Of a DNA stretch of 64,000 nt, positions 22,794 through 34,509 are shown piece after piece. Position numbers and translations under genes: made by a program. Source of the stretch: Gracilaria gracilis. Its lineage: Eukaryota; Rhodophyta; Florideophyceae; Gracilariales; Gracilariaceae. The stretch is from assembly GCA_030374805.1 (NCBI GenBank), contig JARGSG010000012.1, forward strand, positions 806,001-870,000, in the 5' to 3' direction. Below the pieces are notes generated by a model. That model had not been told where the DNA came from and ran no database searches. It saw nothing but the letters and a program-made list of their open reading frames with translations. Each line of letters begins with the position of its first letter. Positions within the stretch are counted from its first letter, which is position 1.

Positions 22794-23915
22794 ATGGCGA
22801 AACGTAAGACGAGGGGTGTGAATGCGGAGGAGGTTAGCGGTCGCGCGTCAAAGAGCCGAAGGCGTGGCGAAACGGTAAGTGGCGAAGTTCGCACCGCTCG
22901 TAGTACGCGTGCGCCTCGGAGTGATTTACGTGGGAAGGGGAGGAAGGGTGCGGCGAGGAGCGACGGTGTGGCGAGGAGCGACGGTGCGGCGAGGAGAGAT
23001 GGTGCGGCGAGGAGCGTCGAGAGCGGAACATCGGAGCGAGCGAAACGAACGGAGCGAACGGTAAGCATTGTGGTGACGAAACCTATTGCAAACGCACGAG
23101 ATCAAGAATTTAGTTACAAGAAAAGCATGAGAGCGCAGCAAGGTAAGGTGAAGAAGGTTCTGCGCGGTGTTCAGGAGAGAGATGGTCGTCGAAGAAGCGA
23201 AGTAACTGCGCAAGCTTTAGAGAAGTACGATAGCGGGGATATGATAGTGAGGAGTAAAGAGCTTCGTACGGGTGTCGAGGGAAGAACGATAGCAAGGAGT
23301 AGTACCATATTAGGTAGTGGGGGTCTTCGAGGAAGAAAGGGAACTAACGGTGATAAAGTGACTAAGGTTGGGGTACCAGAAGAGGTGGAAGGAGAACGGG
23401 AGCGAGTGAGGTGTGGTGAGCCGGCGAGGACGCGAGGAGTGGAAAGTTTGCTTGTTGTGATGCCAAATAAAGTGCCAGAGAAGGAAAGCTTTGGTTTCGA
23501 GCAAGAGAATGGGAACCGGGAGAAAGAAGGAGTGGGGCGTGTGCGGCGAATGGCAGAACGTGAAACAGGGGAGGGTAGTGAGAGAAGAATACGGAGTGTG
23601 GTTCATGGATTGGTGGGTGTTGAAGTTGTGGAAAAGGGGGGAGATAAGCGACGAGAACATGCGGACGGGAGAGTGGTACGAAGTAGAAGTGGTGGATTAA
23701 CCAAGGAAATTGTCGGAGGGACAGCAGCAGTGGTTGAGAGGGAGTTCGAAGGGGAGGACGACGAACAAACAGAACGGCATGGGGAAGTGAATGTCGTGGA
23801 GACGGCGCCACTAACACCCCGAGGGATGCGTGTAAGGCGTAACACCGTTTTACTTCCGAAGGATGTGGGAGACGAAAGTGACGCCGGTCCTGGAGAAAGC
23901 GAAGGTAGAATTTGA
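22794..23915 (+). CDS. basic, low-complexity protein of unknown function (L2)
   Basis: The ATG at 22794 (MAKRKTRGVNAEEV) is shared with copy R (ATG 54576, MGKRKTRNAVNVNAEDV), which fixes the start. The protein is very rich in Arg, Glu, Gly and Ser, with an ARSDGA-type tandem repeat near residues 53-75 and an ERTERT-like run. Nuclear-localisation-like clusters (KRKTR, KSRRRG) suggest chromatin or nucleic acid association. The TGA at 23913 is followed in the same frame by the coiled-coil protein, so the two could once have been one longer protein. No domain was recognised. Confidence 0.5.
   Translation: MAKRKTRGVNAEEVSGRASKSRRRGETVSGEVRTARSTRAPRSDLRGKGRKGAARSDGVARSDGAARRDGAARSVESGTSERAKRTERTVSIVVTKPIANARDQEFSYKKSMRAQQGKVKKVLRGVQERDGRRRSEVTAQALEKYDSGDMIVRSKELRTGVEGRTIARSSTILGSGGLRGRKGTNGDKVTKVGVPEEVEGERERVRCGEPARTRGVESLLVVMPNKVPEKESFGFEQENGNREKEGVGRVRRMAERETGEGSERRIRSVVHGLVGVEVVEKGGDKRREHADGRVVRSRSGGLTKEIVGGTAAVVEREFEGEDDEQTERHGEVNVVETAPLTPRGMRVRRNTVLLPKDVGDESDAGPGESEGRI
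22952..23016 (+). repeat. 18-bp minisatellite within the basic protein gene
   Basis: About three and a half tandem units of GGCGAGGAGCGACGGTGT with point changes, encoding repeated Ala-Arg-Ser-Asp-Gly. The matching region of copy R has instead short GAGCGA/ACCGAG repeats, so the tract changes quickly. Confidence 0.75.
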
Positions 23916-24029
23916 GGAGATGAATGGGGATTTACAAGGGAACGGGAAGGGAATGAGGAGAACTTCAGCGTATTTCCACGGTCTGCAATTGTTCAGAGGG
24001 TGAATTCACTGAAGGGACAGTTGGGAAAT

Positions 24030-25435
24030 ATGAAGGAAGATCACTATACATTGATGGTGAGTTTGAAGCTGACGCAGGAAGAGCTTGGACGGCTGAGGAA
24101 GGAAAATAAACGGCAAAATGTGTTGATCGAAAGTCTTCGGGAGGCAGTGAAGGGAAGAAAGCGAGTTGGTGGAGGAAAGAAGGTGAAAGGGCGTCGAAAG
24201 TATGACATTGGAGTGGAAGAATGTTTTTATGGATTCGGAAGGGCTGTATATGGTAGGATTCTTCATTATGCGAAGTTGGAGGCGTCTAAACTTTGTTTCG
24301 CCACGGAAAACATTGGTAAAAGCTGGAAGAACAGGAGTGAGGCGGTGGGAGAAAGTAGAGAGGAAAGCATGTTTGTAGTTGGGGAGAAGGAGATGGTGCC
24401 TAGGTGCCCAATTCAGGTTGCATATGAGATGAGGGCGTACACACCATCGATAGAAGGTGGAAGTGATGTGTTGTTGAAGTATGTGGCCGAGACAGAAATA
24501 ATGGGAGAGACGTGGGAGACGATAAGGGAAGCGGGGAGGAAAGAAGATTGCGTGGAGAATGTAAGCGTGGACAAATATCTGAAGCAGCGGATGAAGCAGA
24601 CGATAAGCGATGTGATTGGGGTGCGAAAGTGGGCTGCTCGGGACAGATTATTCTCTTTACTTGGATATGATTTGATTGCGAAGCGTGCGAAGCCTTGCGA
24701 GGGGACGGAACTTAGTGAGAAGTTGAAAATCATATGGACGAGGCTCGCGAGAAGCTTAGGGGCATTGAAGAAGATGGGATGAACAAGTTGTATGCGTGGA
24801 GAATGAGCCGTTTTGAAGATCCCGCGTACTCTGGGTCAATTGTGCATGCTCCACAGTGGAGCTGTGATGATGAATACAAGTATTTTAAGAACGGAATGGC
24901 GGTGGCAGTGTTGGAGGAGTACATGAGATACGCAGTGGTGACCAAATGTAATGGGGAAAAGCATTACGTGGATAGGACGGTGATGCACCTCGCCAGACTT
25001 GATGCGTGGATTGGGTGTGTTGTGAAAACGATGAACGAGGGTGAGAGACGTGGAGGACAAATGAAGCTCTTGTTTTCTACACTGTATGGGAGATATCTGC
25101 CGAGGGCAGTGGAGGGTATATTGAAGGTGGCATGAGAATTGGTGGGGGACGAGCACGGCGAAGAGTTTGAGAACGATGGGTCTTTAGAGGGGAGTCCGAG
25201 GTGTGTGCCCGGAAATTAGGAGAGAACTGCGACGTTTGGGCTGTGGACTCTATCGAAATAGAAGGTATATCTGGCGGTGAGGGAGGAATACTTTATGGCG
25301 AATTTTACGCGGAGACTTGGAGCGGTTCTTGATTGCTACATAGCAGCGTGCCGACCAGAGAAGCCCAGTTTCAGTCGTTTGGTTGGGCACAGGGGCGAGG
25401 GTACGGATGGGGCAGAAGGAGGAGAGGGGAGAGGG
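24030..25435 (+). pseudogene. coiled-coil protein conserved between copies, unknown function (L2)
   Basis: The ATG at 24030 starts MKEDHYTLMVSLKLTQEELG, a coiled coil through NVLIESLREAVKG, then a basic patch. The main body is conserved with copy R (55864-57283): ECFYGFGRAVYGRILHYAKL, ENIGKSWKNRSEAVGESREE, QVAYEMRAYTPSIEGGSDVL, ISDVIGVRKWAARDRLF. The frame shifts near 24740; the distal part (EYMRYAVVTK, TVMHLARLDAWIGCVVKTMN, LLFSTLYGRYLP) follows in the next frame. Later stops (25133, 25218) break the end. The protein is about 465 codons in its ancestral form. I do not recognise the family. Two-copy conservation and its position before the transposase suggest an element-encoded accessory factor. 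Confidence 0.6.
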
Positions 25436-25579
25436 TAGGGTGAATAAGAGTGGGAGGAGTGGAGATAGCTGTGGGATGATGAAGAGGTGGTATATCTTCT
25501 TCATCCCGTACCTATCTCCAATCTTTCCTGTGGAAGAGGGTGGTAGTGATTGGTTTATGGAAATAGTATGGAATGAGTG

Positions 25580-28500
25580 TTATGCGGGGAGGTGGGAGGT
25601 AGGGTTTAGAGGTGGGGTCCCGGCAGAATCTGTTGAGGTAGAATCGATGGAAACACCAACGGAGGCGGGAATTGAAGGGAGGTGCGGGTTAGCTCTGGCG
25701 GAGAACATGAACGGAGCCAAGGATAGAAGAGAAAGGGATGAGTCCAAACCATGGAGAAACGTTGTCGGATGTGGAGTGGGTGGAGATGGGAACTGGATGG
25801 GCGGTGTGGTTATGTTCGTCGTCTGTTGCCCATCGGAGGCATACGCAGTTGAGGGTGACATCGACTTCGTCGCTTGGTGGGACGAGCTCCATGAACTGTA
25901 CGAAGACGAACTCCTTAGAAGATGGAGTGGAAGAAGGAAGGGTGAAGCGAAGAAGAGAGCTGAGTTTGCAGACCTAGACGATAGGGGTGGAGTTGGAGGA
26001 GCTGGTGCCTGCGACGAGGACGTGAGAGAACTTTGGGGATTTAGAAGAACCGAAGGACGGGGCGGCAAATATTCGTTGGATGAGAGGGACTGGAGGATCC
26101 TGGAGCGCGAGCTCGTTCCGCTCTTCAATTTAGCGGTCGAGTGATGGGACATAACCGCCGGCGACGTAAGCGGAGTTGACTACGGTGATTCGGGTGCGAC
26201 GGAGAGTGGGGGAGTTCTCTGAGAGTTCTAGGACTTCGAGAGAAAGGGTGATGAATGAAAGGAGGGCGGAGTTCTCAATCTGTTGGAGGATGGAGAGAGT
26301 GTCGGTGGGGAAGAGGTCTTGTAGAGATTTGGGATTGAAATGAAGATTAGAGTGGAGGAATTTGTAGGCGGTGATGAGATCAGCCAATGAGATGAGTTTT
26401 CCATCACGGACCAAACCGGGTTGTCGGGATTGGATGGAAGAGGCGAGGGCAGGAGTCGAGGAAGTGATGGAGGGGTTGGTGGAAAGGGGGTTCCAATCTT
26501 TGGTGGCGTTGGAGTGATGGATGGCGCGAATGGTTTCTTCATGTGCTGTGGACCTGCGCTTTGGTTTTTTGGATTAGTGTGACTTGAAGAGGGAGTGGGC
26601 GTGTTCGAATATGCCGGCATCGTTGAAGTGGAGGCCTCCGAAGCGGCGAATGTCCTCGACGATGTGGTCGAGGAGATGGAACTTGAGGGTGCCAAGGCTG
26701 GAAGTGTGGTGGGGGCCGAGGACGAGTACGGCTGTGCGCTTGAAGGAGCGGATTTGGAATTGGAGGTCGGTGAGGCGGGAGTCGGTCCATTCTGAGGAGG
26801 TGTTGTATCTCATAGAGAAGAGGAGAAGATCGGAGTACTTGGTGAAAACGGAAGTGATGGGAGCTGCATCGACCTCGTCACAGCAGCGGTCGAAGAAGGC
26901 GCCGATGAAGGGGAACACCATGTCGAGTGAGCGGTAGTCTTTTGCTTCGAGCATACCACGCAAGCCGTCGGTAGTGAAGAAACCGTTGAGAGTTTGACCG
27001 TTATCGGAAGTGAAGAAGTCGATGTGGAGTCCGTTTGCGGGGGAGTGATTTTCGATGGCGGAGAGAATGGTGTTTGAATGTTTGAGGATGGAAGTGCGGA
27101 CGGAGTTGAAGGGGCGACGGGACTTGGAGGAACGGGGGGTGGTGAAGAGTGCTTCTGAGCGGAGTCTCTCGATGGCGGCGAGCTTGATGAGCTTGGAGAC
27201 GCCGAGGTGGAAGTTGTGGAGTGGTTCGAAGGGGAAGATGTTGTAAGGGGAGAGGAGAGAGGTGATGTTGAGGAGAGGTTAAGATTCGAAGAGGGAGGAG
27301 TACTTTGCAAGGGAAAGGGAGTGGAGTGCTTCAACGGCCTTTTCCTTGGTGTTTCGGGGGATTCTAGGCTTTCTGGCGAGGAGGGCCTTTCCAGCATCTT
27401 GGAGGAGGGTAGAGTGTGATTTGCGGGAATCGAGAGTCTGGGTCTGGGATCGAAGAGGGGGGGATGGAATGTGTAGGTGGAGGTCGGAGCGTGGGAAGGT
27501 ACATCTGTGGCATGGATACTTGGGGCGGGTGCCGTGGGAGATGGCGAGAATGTCCTTTGCTCGCGGAATGTCTGCGCAGTAGCTGGCGATGATTGGGTGA
27601 CAATGGTGGAGCACGCCATTAGCGTCGCGGAAGGGGGAGCCGGTGAGGCCGGAGGAGAGAAGAGGGTCGAGGAGGTTGGAGATGCTACGCTGGATGAGTT
27701 GCATTTTGGTAGAGCGGGAGATGCTGGATGAGGTTTGGGGGATGGTATCGGGGTCTTGAGAGGGGGTGGCGAGATTGAAAGAGATTGGAAGGTATCCGAG
27801 AAGGGTGTGGTTGTCGGTGATACATTTGTGACGGAACGAGTCGGAGAAGTTGAGGAGGGTGATGTGAAGGGGGTAGGAGGTGATGGAAGAGGATTTGAGG
27901 GAGGTGGAGGACTTGTCGGAGTATACTTGGACGAAGCCGATGAAGTTGTCGATACCGGTGTTCTCAGGGGTGTGCCAGATGCAGTAGTTATTGGAGAACT
28001 GCATGATTGCGTGCTTGAGGGCTGGGACAGCTTCTTTTCCGAGGGAAGAAGCCATGGGGGTGGCGAAAGCGGGAGAGTCGGAGGAGCTTGTATGGGAGAC
28101 GTGGTGGAAGAAGGTGTTGTCGGAGTGTGCAAGTGCGAGTTGTCCTTTAAGGACTTGGATAGCACCCTTTTGGGAAGATGGTGGCCGTAAAGAGGTGCTG
28201 TGGGTCGTGGAGGGTGGTGGGGGTGAAACCGATGTTGGTGACCCGGTGTTGGAAGAGGTTTGTTTGAAGTTTGAGACACTGGGAGGCGGAGGAGACGGCG
28301 TTGTGGAAGGCTGAATTGGAGAAGGAGGGGTCGTGGAGGAGAGAGATGAGTTCGTCTGCCTTGCGGGGGCCGAGGGTGGAAGCGATGGAAGAGATGTAGA
28401 GGACCATTCGTTCGAGGTGGGGGGCGGTGGAGGAGGTGGGGAGGGGGAGAAGGAGCAGACGGGGGTGCCTACGATATGGTAGGCGTCTTGGGTGTGGACG

Positions 28501-28772
28501 GAGAATGAGAGCTGCTGCTGGTGGTAGGAGTCGTCGTCGGCGATGGGGACGTTATCGGAAGGGCGATTGGAGGGAGGAGGTGGGGGTGGTGGTGGGAGTA
28601 GGGGGGTGGACTTGTGACGCTTTATGCGTGGGGAGAAGTGAGAGACGTTGCCGCCGGGGGAGAGGAAACGCTTGTTGGTGGTGAGACGGTTGGGGCATCT
28701 TCTTTGGTGCCTTTCAATGGCGGGGATGGTGCGAGCGAAGAAGGAGCAGACTTCAAAGCAGCAATTAGACAT
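25580..28772 (-). pseudogene. Plavaka/CACTA-like transposase (L2)
   Basis: About 1,030 codons from the ATG at 28772. An N-terminal zinc finger (CCFEVCSFFARTIPAIERHQ then RRC) precedes a Pro/Ser-rich linker. The core follows: DKSSTSLKSSSITSYPLHIT, LLGYLPISF, GVLHHCHPIIASYCADIP, HGTRPKYPCHRCTF (CxxC), PFEPLHNFHLGVSKLIKLAA, then RTAVLVLGPHHTSSLGTLKF, LLDHIVEDIRRFGGLHFNDA and a C-terminal CVCLRWATDDEHNHT. This block order matches Plavaka-type transposases. In-frame TAA stops lie at 27279 (shared with copy R), 26574 and 26130 (both sense codons in R). It is antisense to, and tail-to-tail with, the upstream cargo genes. Confidence 0.8.
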
Positions 28773-28929
28773 GGCGGGAAGCGGTGTGGGGGTGTTGGGG
28801 GAGAGGGGGGTACGTAGTGGTGGGGAACGTAATATGGCGCACGGAGGGTGGGACGGAGTGATGGGGGAGGTGACACGTGATGCGAAGGCGTTTCAAAAGT
28901 GAGAGAATAAACGGCCGATATCTGATATG

Positions 28930-29312
28930 AGAGTTGTTGAATAGATGTGCTGTATCTCTATAGAGAGTTCCTATTCGAAGGGTTTGTATTCTTCTAATCG
29001 TATTCCATAAGTAGCTATCTATGTATATATATCCCTATTTGCGCCGTATAGTTCTAAATATGTGTCACTTGCACACTTACATTGGGTTCGGAAACTAGCG
29101 TGAACGGAAGTAACATGCTAGCTTGTCTTCCATCGAAACTAGCAATGATGGAAATAATCGTGAATGATTCTTTCCACACAAACTAGCACAAGTAGAAATG
29201 TGGAAATATTTTCGGAAATTAAGCACATCCAAATTTGGATAAATTCACCGGTTTTTCGATCATTTTAATTGGGTCATTTTTGACACCAAAACTAGCATTC
29301 CGATAACACCGA
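28930..29312. repeat. right terminus of copy L2 (TIR and subterminal motifs)
   Basis: Ends CTAGCATTCCGATAACACCGA at 29312. Five GAAACTAGC/AAACTAGC-type motifs occur between 29090 and 29300. The segment is closely related to 60830-61092 of copy R (shared GGAAATATTTTCGGAAATT and CACCGGTTTTTCG). Confidence 0.85.
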
Positions 29313-30450
29313 AGTATACAAGCTCAGAGCCATCGTCGATACCATGTGCCGGTATTCGACCTCTATAGTATACTAACGCATTTTTATAGCATCACCAGAA
29401 TTCTGCAGCACCTCAAACAGAAAATCAGCAACAATTGACAATAAAAACGCTTGGTTGGCGCAGTAGACCCCGTTTTACTCTAATTGAAAACTGGAAACAC
29501 GCTGCAAAACTTTTGAATCATAACAACAAAGTCTTTTCAGCACAATCCAAGCAACAACTCTTCATATGTAGACTAGGTGGCATATGTTCATCGTATTAAC
29601 TTGCGCACCCTTAAAAAGTTGTTATGGACGCATAAGAGTTTCGATACAAGACCAGTGTGCTGTGTTCGTCTGAGCCAATGGCGTTTTCTTTCAGATTAAG
29701 ATTCGCCTAGATGATGCACTTGCCATCACCACACGCTGCCTTGTACAGACCATTATGGTTCTGCGCAAATGATTGGGAGAATTTTTTGTCGGATTGTAAC
29801 TTCTTGGTACTCAAAGTGAGTGTTTTGCCGTCTCCAGGAATGCGTTAGACCGTGCTGACGTTAAAGGTAGACACTGGCTGCGAATACTCTCCCCCATTAC
29901 ACGCGAGCGTATCCTACTGCACGTGCAAACCCATATCATTTCGTGATGATATGATACGTATGTATCCACTTCCGAGCCTGGGCCCCGTGTTATGAGCACA
30001 CGAGCCCCATGCTCGGAAGTGGAAATTATGTCTCATTGCCGGGCCTCGTCTTGTTTACACGTACTTTGTTGACCACAGCTTTCGCCAATCCAAGACTTGG
30101 TCGACTATGAAACATGATTTGCTAAATGCAATTGACTATGCGTAGTCGTCAACTTGCGACAGCAAGTCTGCCTGTAGCCTGTCTGACACCTTTCGTAAGA
30201 CGCAAACTCTAATGGCCGTACGGCTCCAAGAGATTCATGCCAAGTATACTACATGTTCTTTTCTTTGGGTAAATTGAAAAGCCTTGAAAAAGGCTCGGAA
30301 GGCGATACATGGTGTGACAAGCAGGAATAGGTGGCGAAACTTGTCCACTTATCGTCTTCGCATGGTTCTTTATTGTGCTGCTTGTGCTGCTGTACAGATT
30401 CACCCGCGTGGTAACCGTGCTAAACTTACGTTTTGGAGGCCTTGGACGAG
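29313..30450. other. no gene recognised (1.1 kb)
   Basis: Lies between the L2 terminus and copia remnant 1. Only short motif-free frames and one hairpin (29965-30023) were seen. The distal part may hold the copia 3' end and LTR, unpaired here. Confidence 0.4.
29965..30023. repeat. inverted repeat with 12-bp perfect arms
   Basis: TCCACTTCCGAG at 29965-29976 and CTCGGAAGTGGA at 30012-30023, with a further imperfect inner stem (GGGCCCCGTGT against CACACGAGCCCC) and an ATGAG-containing loop. Not next to any recognised gene end. Confidence 0.6.
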
Positions 30451-30524
30451 CTTTTAGCGTCTTTCACATGGATGTCCTGCGTGCTGACAGGTCTCCTGAC
30501 ATCGATAGCATGTTCAATAGGTCA

Positions 30525-32940
30525 AAGATGCACCTTCTTGACGTCTTCCGTGAATGCACTTCGTCGCTGTGCCTTTGTCACAATATCATCTTTCATTCTC
30601 GATGCAGGCGCGTGCCGCAGAGTCAAGTTACGCCGCTTGATGTGACGCCGAAGGTAATGATGACGAAGGTCTATAAAATTTTTGGTTTTTGAAGATCCTC
30701 TTTGTTATGCGGCTCCTAGAGCAACCTGGTTGTCCATGTACATTGGATTGGGTTGTTGAATGTCAAAGCAAAGGAAGCGGTTATAAGTCTGAATATGATC
30801 GTTTCACGTGCTGCCGATGTCGTGGCAATGTGTTTCGCTTCACATGTTGACAGTGCCGGAGTTGGATGCTTCTTTGATGACCAATCGATTAGTCCATCGT
30901 ATGCAAAATGTACCGCTCCTGAGATAGAGAGGCGCGTAGCCGTGTCACCTGCAAAGTCGGCGTCAGAATACGAAGTTAGTTGGACGACTGGAGTAGTTTC
31001 CTTGTTGTTGGAGAATGGTGGGTAAAACAGTCCATAAGTCTTGGTTTCCTTGAGATACCTAGTGAATCATTTTACGTGCTTCTAGTGGCGTTCGGTAGGT
31101 TTCGTGAGAGCGAGGGCTAGCTTTGACGTGGCATATTTAATTTCGGGTCTGGTACAGTCGCCTAGCCATCGAGGGCATCTGACGACTTGACACTAAATTT
31201 TTTTGGATTTGGATGACATGGTATCACTTTCGTTGGCAGGGTTGTACCCCAGTCCCGATGTGGATGGGTACTGCTTTCCGTTCGCATGTTGTAAGCACAG
31301 TATTTCTAGAACCTAATCGATGGTGTTTGGCTGCGATATAGATACAGCCCCATTGACTTGGTGGGAAATGTGCCAACAAATGTACTGTGTTGGTGTTCCG
31401 AGGCGCTTAATGTCGTATTTGTGCGTAATTCAATCAAATAGAATGTCGATATGATGCTGATGTTTCGATGCCACCAGAAAATCGTCTGTGTTTAGGCATA
31501 CGATGGTGTGTCCATCGTCGTTTCTTTTGCAAAATAGTGCTGGGTCGACCTCCGCCTGTTGAAATCCGAGTGTTTTAGGGTATTTTCAAGCCTCTGCAAC
31601 GTAGACGTGACTGATGGCTGGTGTACCGTATTAGCTTAGCCTTAGCTTGCCTCCTATTGTTTGGTGTTTGCACAATCGATCGAATTGTGGATGTTGTCTC
31701 ACCAAGACTGGATTATGATGCTTGAATTTTTCATGGGTGAACGCGGAAGTGATGTCAAAATGTTCAAGTTTTAGATTGTGTTGCGCTGTGAGAGCAACAG
31801 TGAGGCGTACAGTGGATTTCTGAGAGAGGTTTGCCGAGGTCTGGGTTGGGTTCTAGTCTTTGTATAGAATCATTTTATCGCCCCCACTGAGCACTTTGCT
31901 TTGTTTCCTGTTATCTGACCGTCACTGTTCTGTTGGTATCTGCAAGTCATGGTGAGAGGGATTAGTCGCTCGGGAATGGCGTCGTGCTGGAGCCATTGTA
32001 TTGTTCCTAGTTCGTCCAACTTGCCGATGTCGGAATTATGTGTCGTGGCCCATTGCTTCCCGTCGGGGTATTTCTGCGCTTGTTTTCTACTTTGCGGTGG
32101 TATTTTGCGGGGGTTTATTTTCGTTGGAGTTTTTCTGGGGCGTGAATTATTAGAAGGGCCGCGGGTTGTGTTGCGCCGGGGTCATTTTGATGAGGGTAAG
32201 GGTGAAAGTTCATTGCTAGTATTTTTATTTGACTTCCATCGCCGATGCACATGGTCATGATGTTATGCGGTGTGGTACTAGACAAGTACCGCACTGGTAT
32301 TCCTCGACCGTTCGACTCCGTTTGCTTATCTTTATCTAGAGGTAATTCCGCATATCCGAGCTGGCCGAATGCGAAGAGGTGTTTTGTTCTTTCCTGTGTG
32401 CCGAACAGGGCTTCGTAGGGTTGGTTTCTGGTGGTGGTGTGTGAAGTAATGTTTTATTTAAAGGTTAAATCTCGTATGGCATCTTCCCAGTGCTCTTCTC
32501 GCATTCCACTGTGTATGAGATTTGCCCTCGCTGCTGACATCATGGTCTCATTGATTCTTTCCGCTATAGAATTTTATTGCGATGCATATGGTGTGGATGT
32601 GTTGTGGGTTGTTCCTTGTTCTTGTAGTTGGCTTTTCATGTCTTTGCTAAGGTATTTCTTTGCATTTTCTGATGTGAAAATTGCTGGGTAGTGTCCCGTG
32701 ATGTTGTAGAGGAATGATGATACAAATGCATAAATGCGGGCTAGCCTTTTTCTTGATTTGCTGAAGTCCATACAAATATAATGACTCTGTAGATATACTA
32801 ATGTTGTGAAATATTGACTTCCTTGATGAGATTGGCGTGGCATTGGGCCGCATATGTCTGACGTGATTATCTGTCCCCGTTCTGGTGGGTTTCTGTTTTT
32901 GTTATGTGTACGTTTCTTCACCCGTCCTTGGAGGCACCCG
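30525..32940 (-). pseudogene. Ty1/copia pol remnant 1
   Basis: On the minus strand the integrase begins with a zinc-binding CSGC (near 32935) and continues GQIITSDICGPMPRQSHQGS and FTSENAKKYLSKDMKSQLQE with TPYAS. The RT follows, with LNTDDFLVASK at about 31480, then DIKRLGTPTQYI and VSISQPNTIDEVLE. RNase H-like text ends the reading, with YMDNQVALGAA, IDLRHHYLR and RNLTLRHAPASRMK near 30600. Frequent stops and shifts make it non-functional. Its 5' side (gag) is cut off at 32996 by LTR-like block B. Confidence 0.75.
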
Positions 32941-32995
32941 CTGCAGCTAAGCCGTTGTTTCGATATTTTCTGAGCTTAGGTTCATGAATGATCCC

Positions 32996-33640
32996 TGTGA
33001 AGCAAAAGCGGTCACACGAACGGTAAAACCACCCGCGTGAGCGGAGATGTGCCCAAAGTGTTCAGCCTTGCTCCGCATGAAAAGAGGCGCAGCAAAAGAG
33101 CCCCCCGATGGAGTTGACATGTGTCGGGCATAACTCCGGGCAACACTTTTCTGTCTAACAGACGGAGGTGGGCGAAGGATCGGCCACAGTGACATGCCTA
33201 ATAATAGTGGGAAAACCACAGATTTGGGGATCCGAGCCAGCTGTACGCGCAAACGAAGAAGAAAAAGAAGAGATAAAGGCCGGATATATGGGACAAGGAC
33301 CGAGAAGAAGAGATGAAACAGAAGAGAGGGCAAGTAAAGACCTGTACACTGGAAGAAGAACGACCGTAGTAGCAGGAAAACTCACAAGAAACAAACAGTG
33401 GTAATATCCGGAAGTAGTAAGCAACTTCTCAAAGACACGAGGTGGATAAGTAATACCGTGGTTCACACGGACGCTCTCCAGAAGGAGTGGCAGTACCGCG
33501 CAGCAAAATACTTAGAGCCAAACCTTAGGTTTACTTTACTTCCCAGGGGCGGTGGCCGCTGAGCCACGGCTTATATGGGGATCACTAAAAATATATTAAA
33601 CGAACAAATATCGGGGTGCATGTCCGGCCATGACAACACA
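32996..33640. repeat. LTR-like block B
   Basis: Starts TGTGAAGCAAAAGCGGTCAC. It shares ordered blocks with block C (ACAGACGGAGGTGGGCGAAG, ACGCGCAAACGAAGAAGAAA) and with block A (TTTACTTCCC, CTTATAT near 33570). It interrupts copia remnant 1 immediately upstream of that element's integrase zinc region. It could be a solo LTR or the 5' LTR of a plus-strand element whose body decays to the right. Confidence 0.55.
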
Positions 33641-33785
33641 CGTTTACCTCGCCCTTCGGCTCAAGGAGGGAAATCCAACAAGTAGGCACCTGAGAGTGTC
33701 CACAATCCAGGCCAACAAAAAAAAAATCTCCTACCAGAGTCCTACCATCCTCACCATCTGAGGCATATCCAGAGTTCCAACAGAT

Positions 33786-34037
33786 ATGAAAAGTGCATCA
33801 CGAGCGGGACTGAAGAGGAAGGGGAGTTGCTCTACATCTACACCTCCTCAAGATTCGTGTACCACCATGAATCGGGATGGGGCATCCCTGCATGACGTCA
33901 AGAGGACTGTGCCCGAAAACTCGGTTGAGTTAAGCGACACCCATTCTGATGCCTTACGTACGCCCACTATCACTACTAGCGAGGATTCCGCGACGAAGGT
34001 GCTTTTCGCGACCTCCACAAACCGAAAGCTTGACTAA
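33786..34037 (+). CDS. short hypothetical ORF downstream of LTR-like block B
   Basis: 83 codons, ATG at 33786, Ser/Thr-rich and hydrophilic, with no recognised motif. Position after an LTR-like block parallels the ORF at 11541 after block A, so it may be a gag N-terminal remnant. A second short frame (34183-34509) continues on the same strand. Coding status is doubtful. Confidence 0.2.
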   Translation: MKSASRAGLKRKGSCSTSTPPQDSCTTMNRDGASLHDVKRTVPENSVELSDTHSDALRTPTITTSEDSATKVLFATSTNRKLD

Positions 34038-34509
34038 TTTCCACTGAGTGGCGATGACCTCATAGTGCGGGTCACAAACCTCTTGGCTGCGCACGGGATT
34101 CCTGGCTGCGCACCGGATTATTGGCAGCTAGGTACGCTCTAACCGCAATCAACCCACAGGATATACACATGTACCGATGTAATTGGATCACTCTGTCAGA
34201 GTAGCGCGAAACGTCCAAAGGGAATTACTATGCCACGAAAGGTTCCAAGTTCCGATACAATCATATGCTCGTCTGTATTGTTCGACCGTGTTGCCAACTC
34301 CTATGTTCCAGCATCTCATTGCGGTTCCTTCCTATTTCTCGAGAGGTGTTGCCCCAATTGCTCTTATTATACCGCTCCCAATGCGGGCGTCCGCGTCGCG
34401 GAAGCGGAACGGCGAGGTTGATCAACCCCTAGGCCTGCCGAAGACTCGGTCAAAAAAGCGCGCCACTTCCTTTAATTACGGCCAAGTGCCAATCACAACG
34501 CGAAGATAA

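Larger units (their letters stand above)
20750..29312 (+). mobile_element. giant Plavaka-like transposon, partial copy L2 (right half)
   Basis: Colinear and in the same orientation with 52540-61092 of copy R. It holds the methyltransferase-SET gene, a basic low-complexity protein, the coiled-coil protein and the antisense transposase, and ends ...CTAGCATTCCGATAACACCGA at 29312. The left boundary falls inside the methyltransferase gene, just after the position of the catalytic NPPY motif. Further left is the unrelated CACTA-like pseudogene 2. The left half of the element is absent here. Confidence 0.85.

Noticed and set aside
26810-28279. 489-codon minus-strand open frame, Ser/Pro/Thr-rich (similarly 59385-60728)
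   Set aside because: Alternative frame of the transposase gene. The motif-bearing frame (zinc finger, CxxC, LHNFHLGV) overlaps it, and no motif supports the shadow.
1885-29312. L1 and L2 as two halves of one interrupted element
   Set aside because: L1 is inverted relative to L2, and both outer termini (5823, 29312) face the same way. Simple insertion of other elements cannot give that layout.
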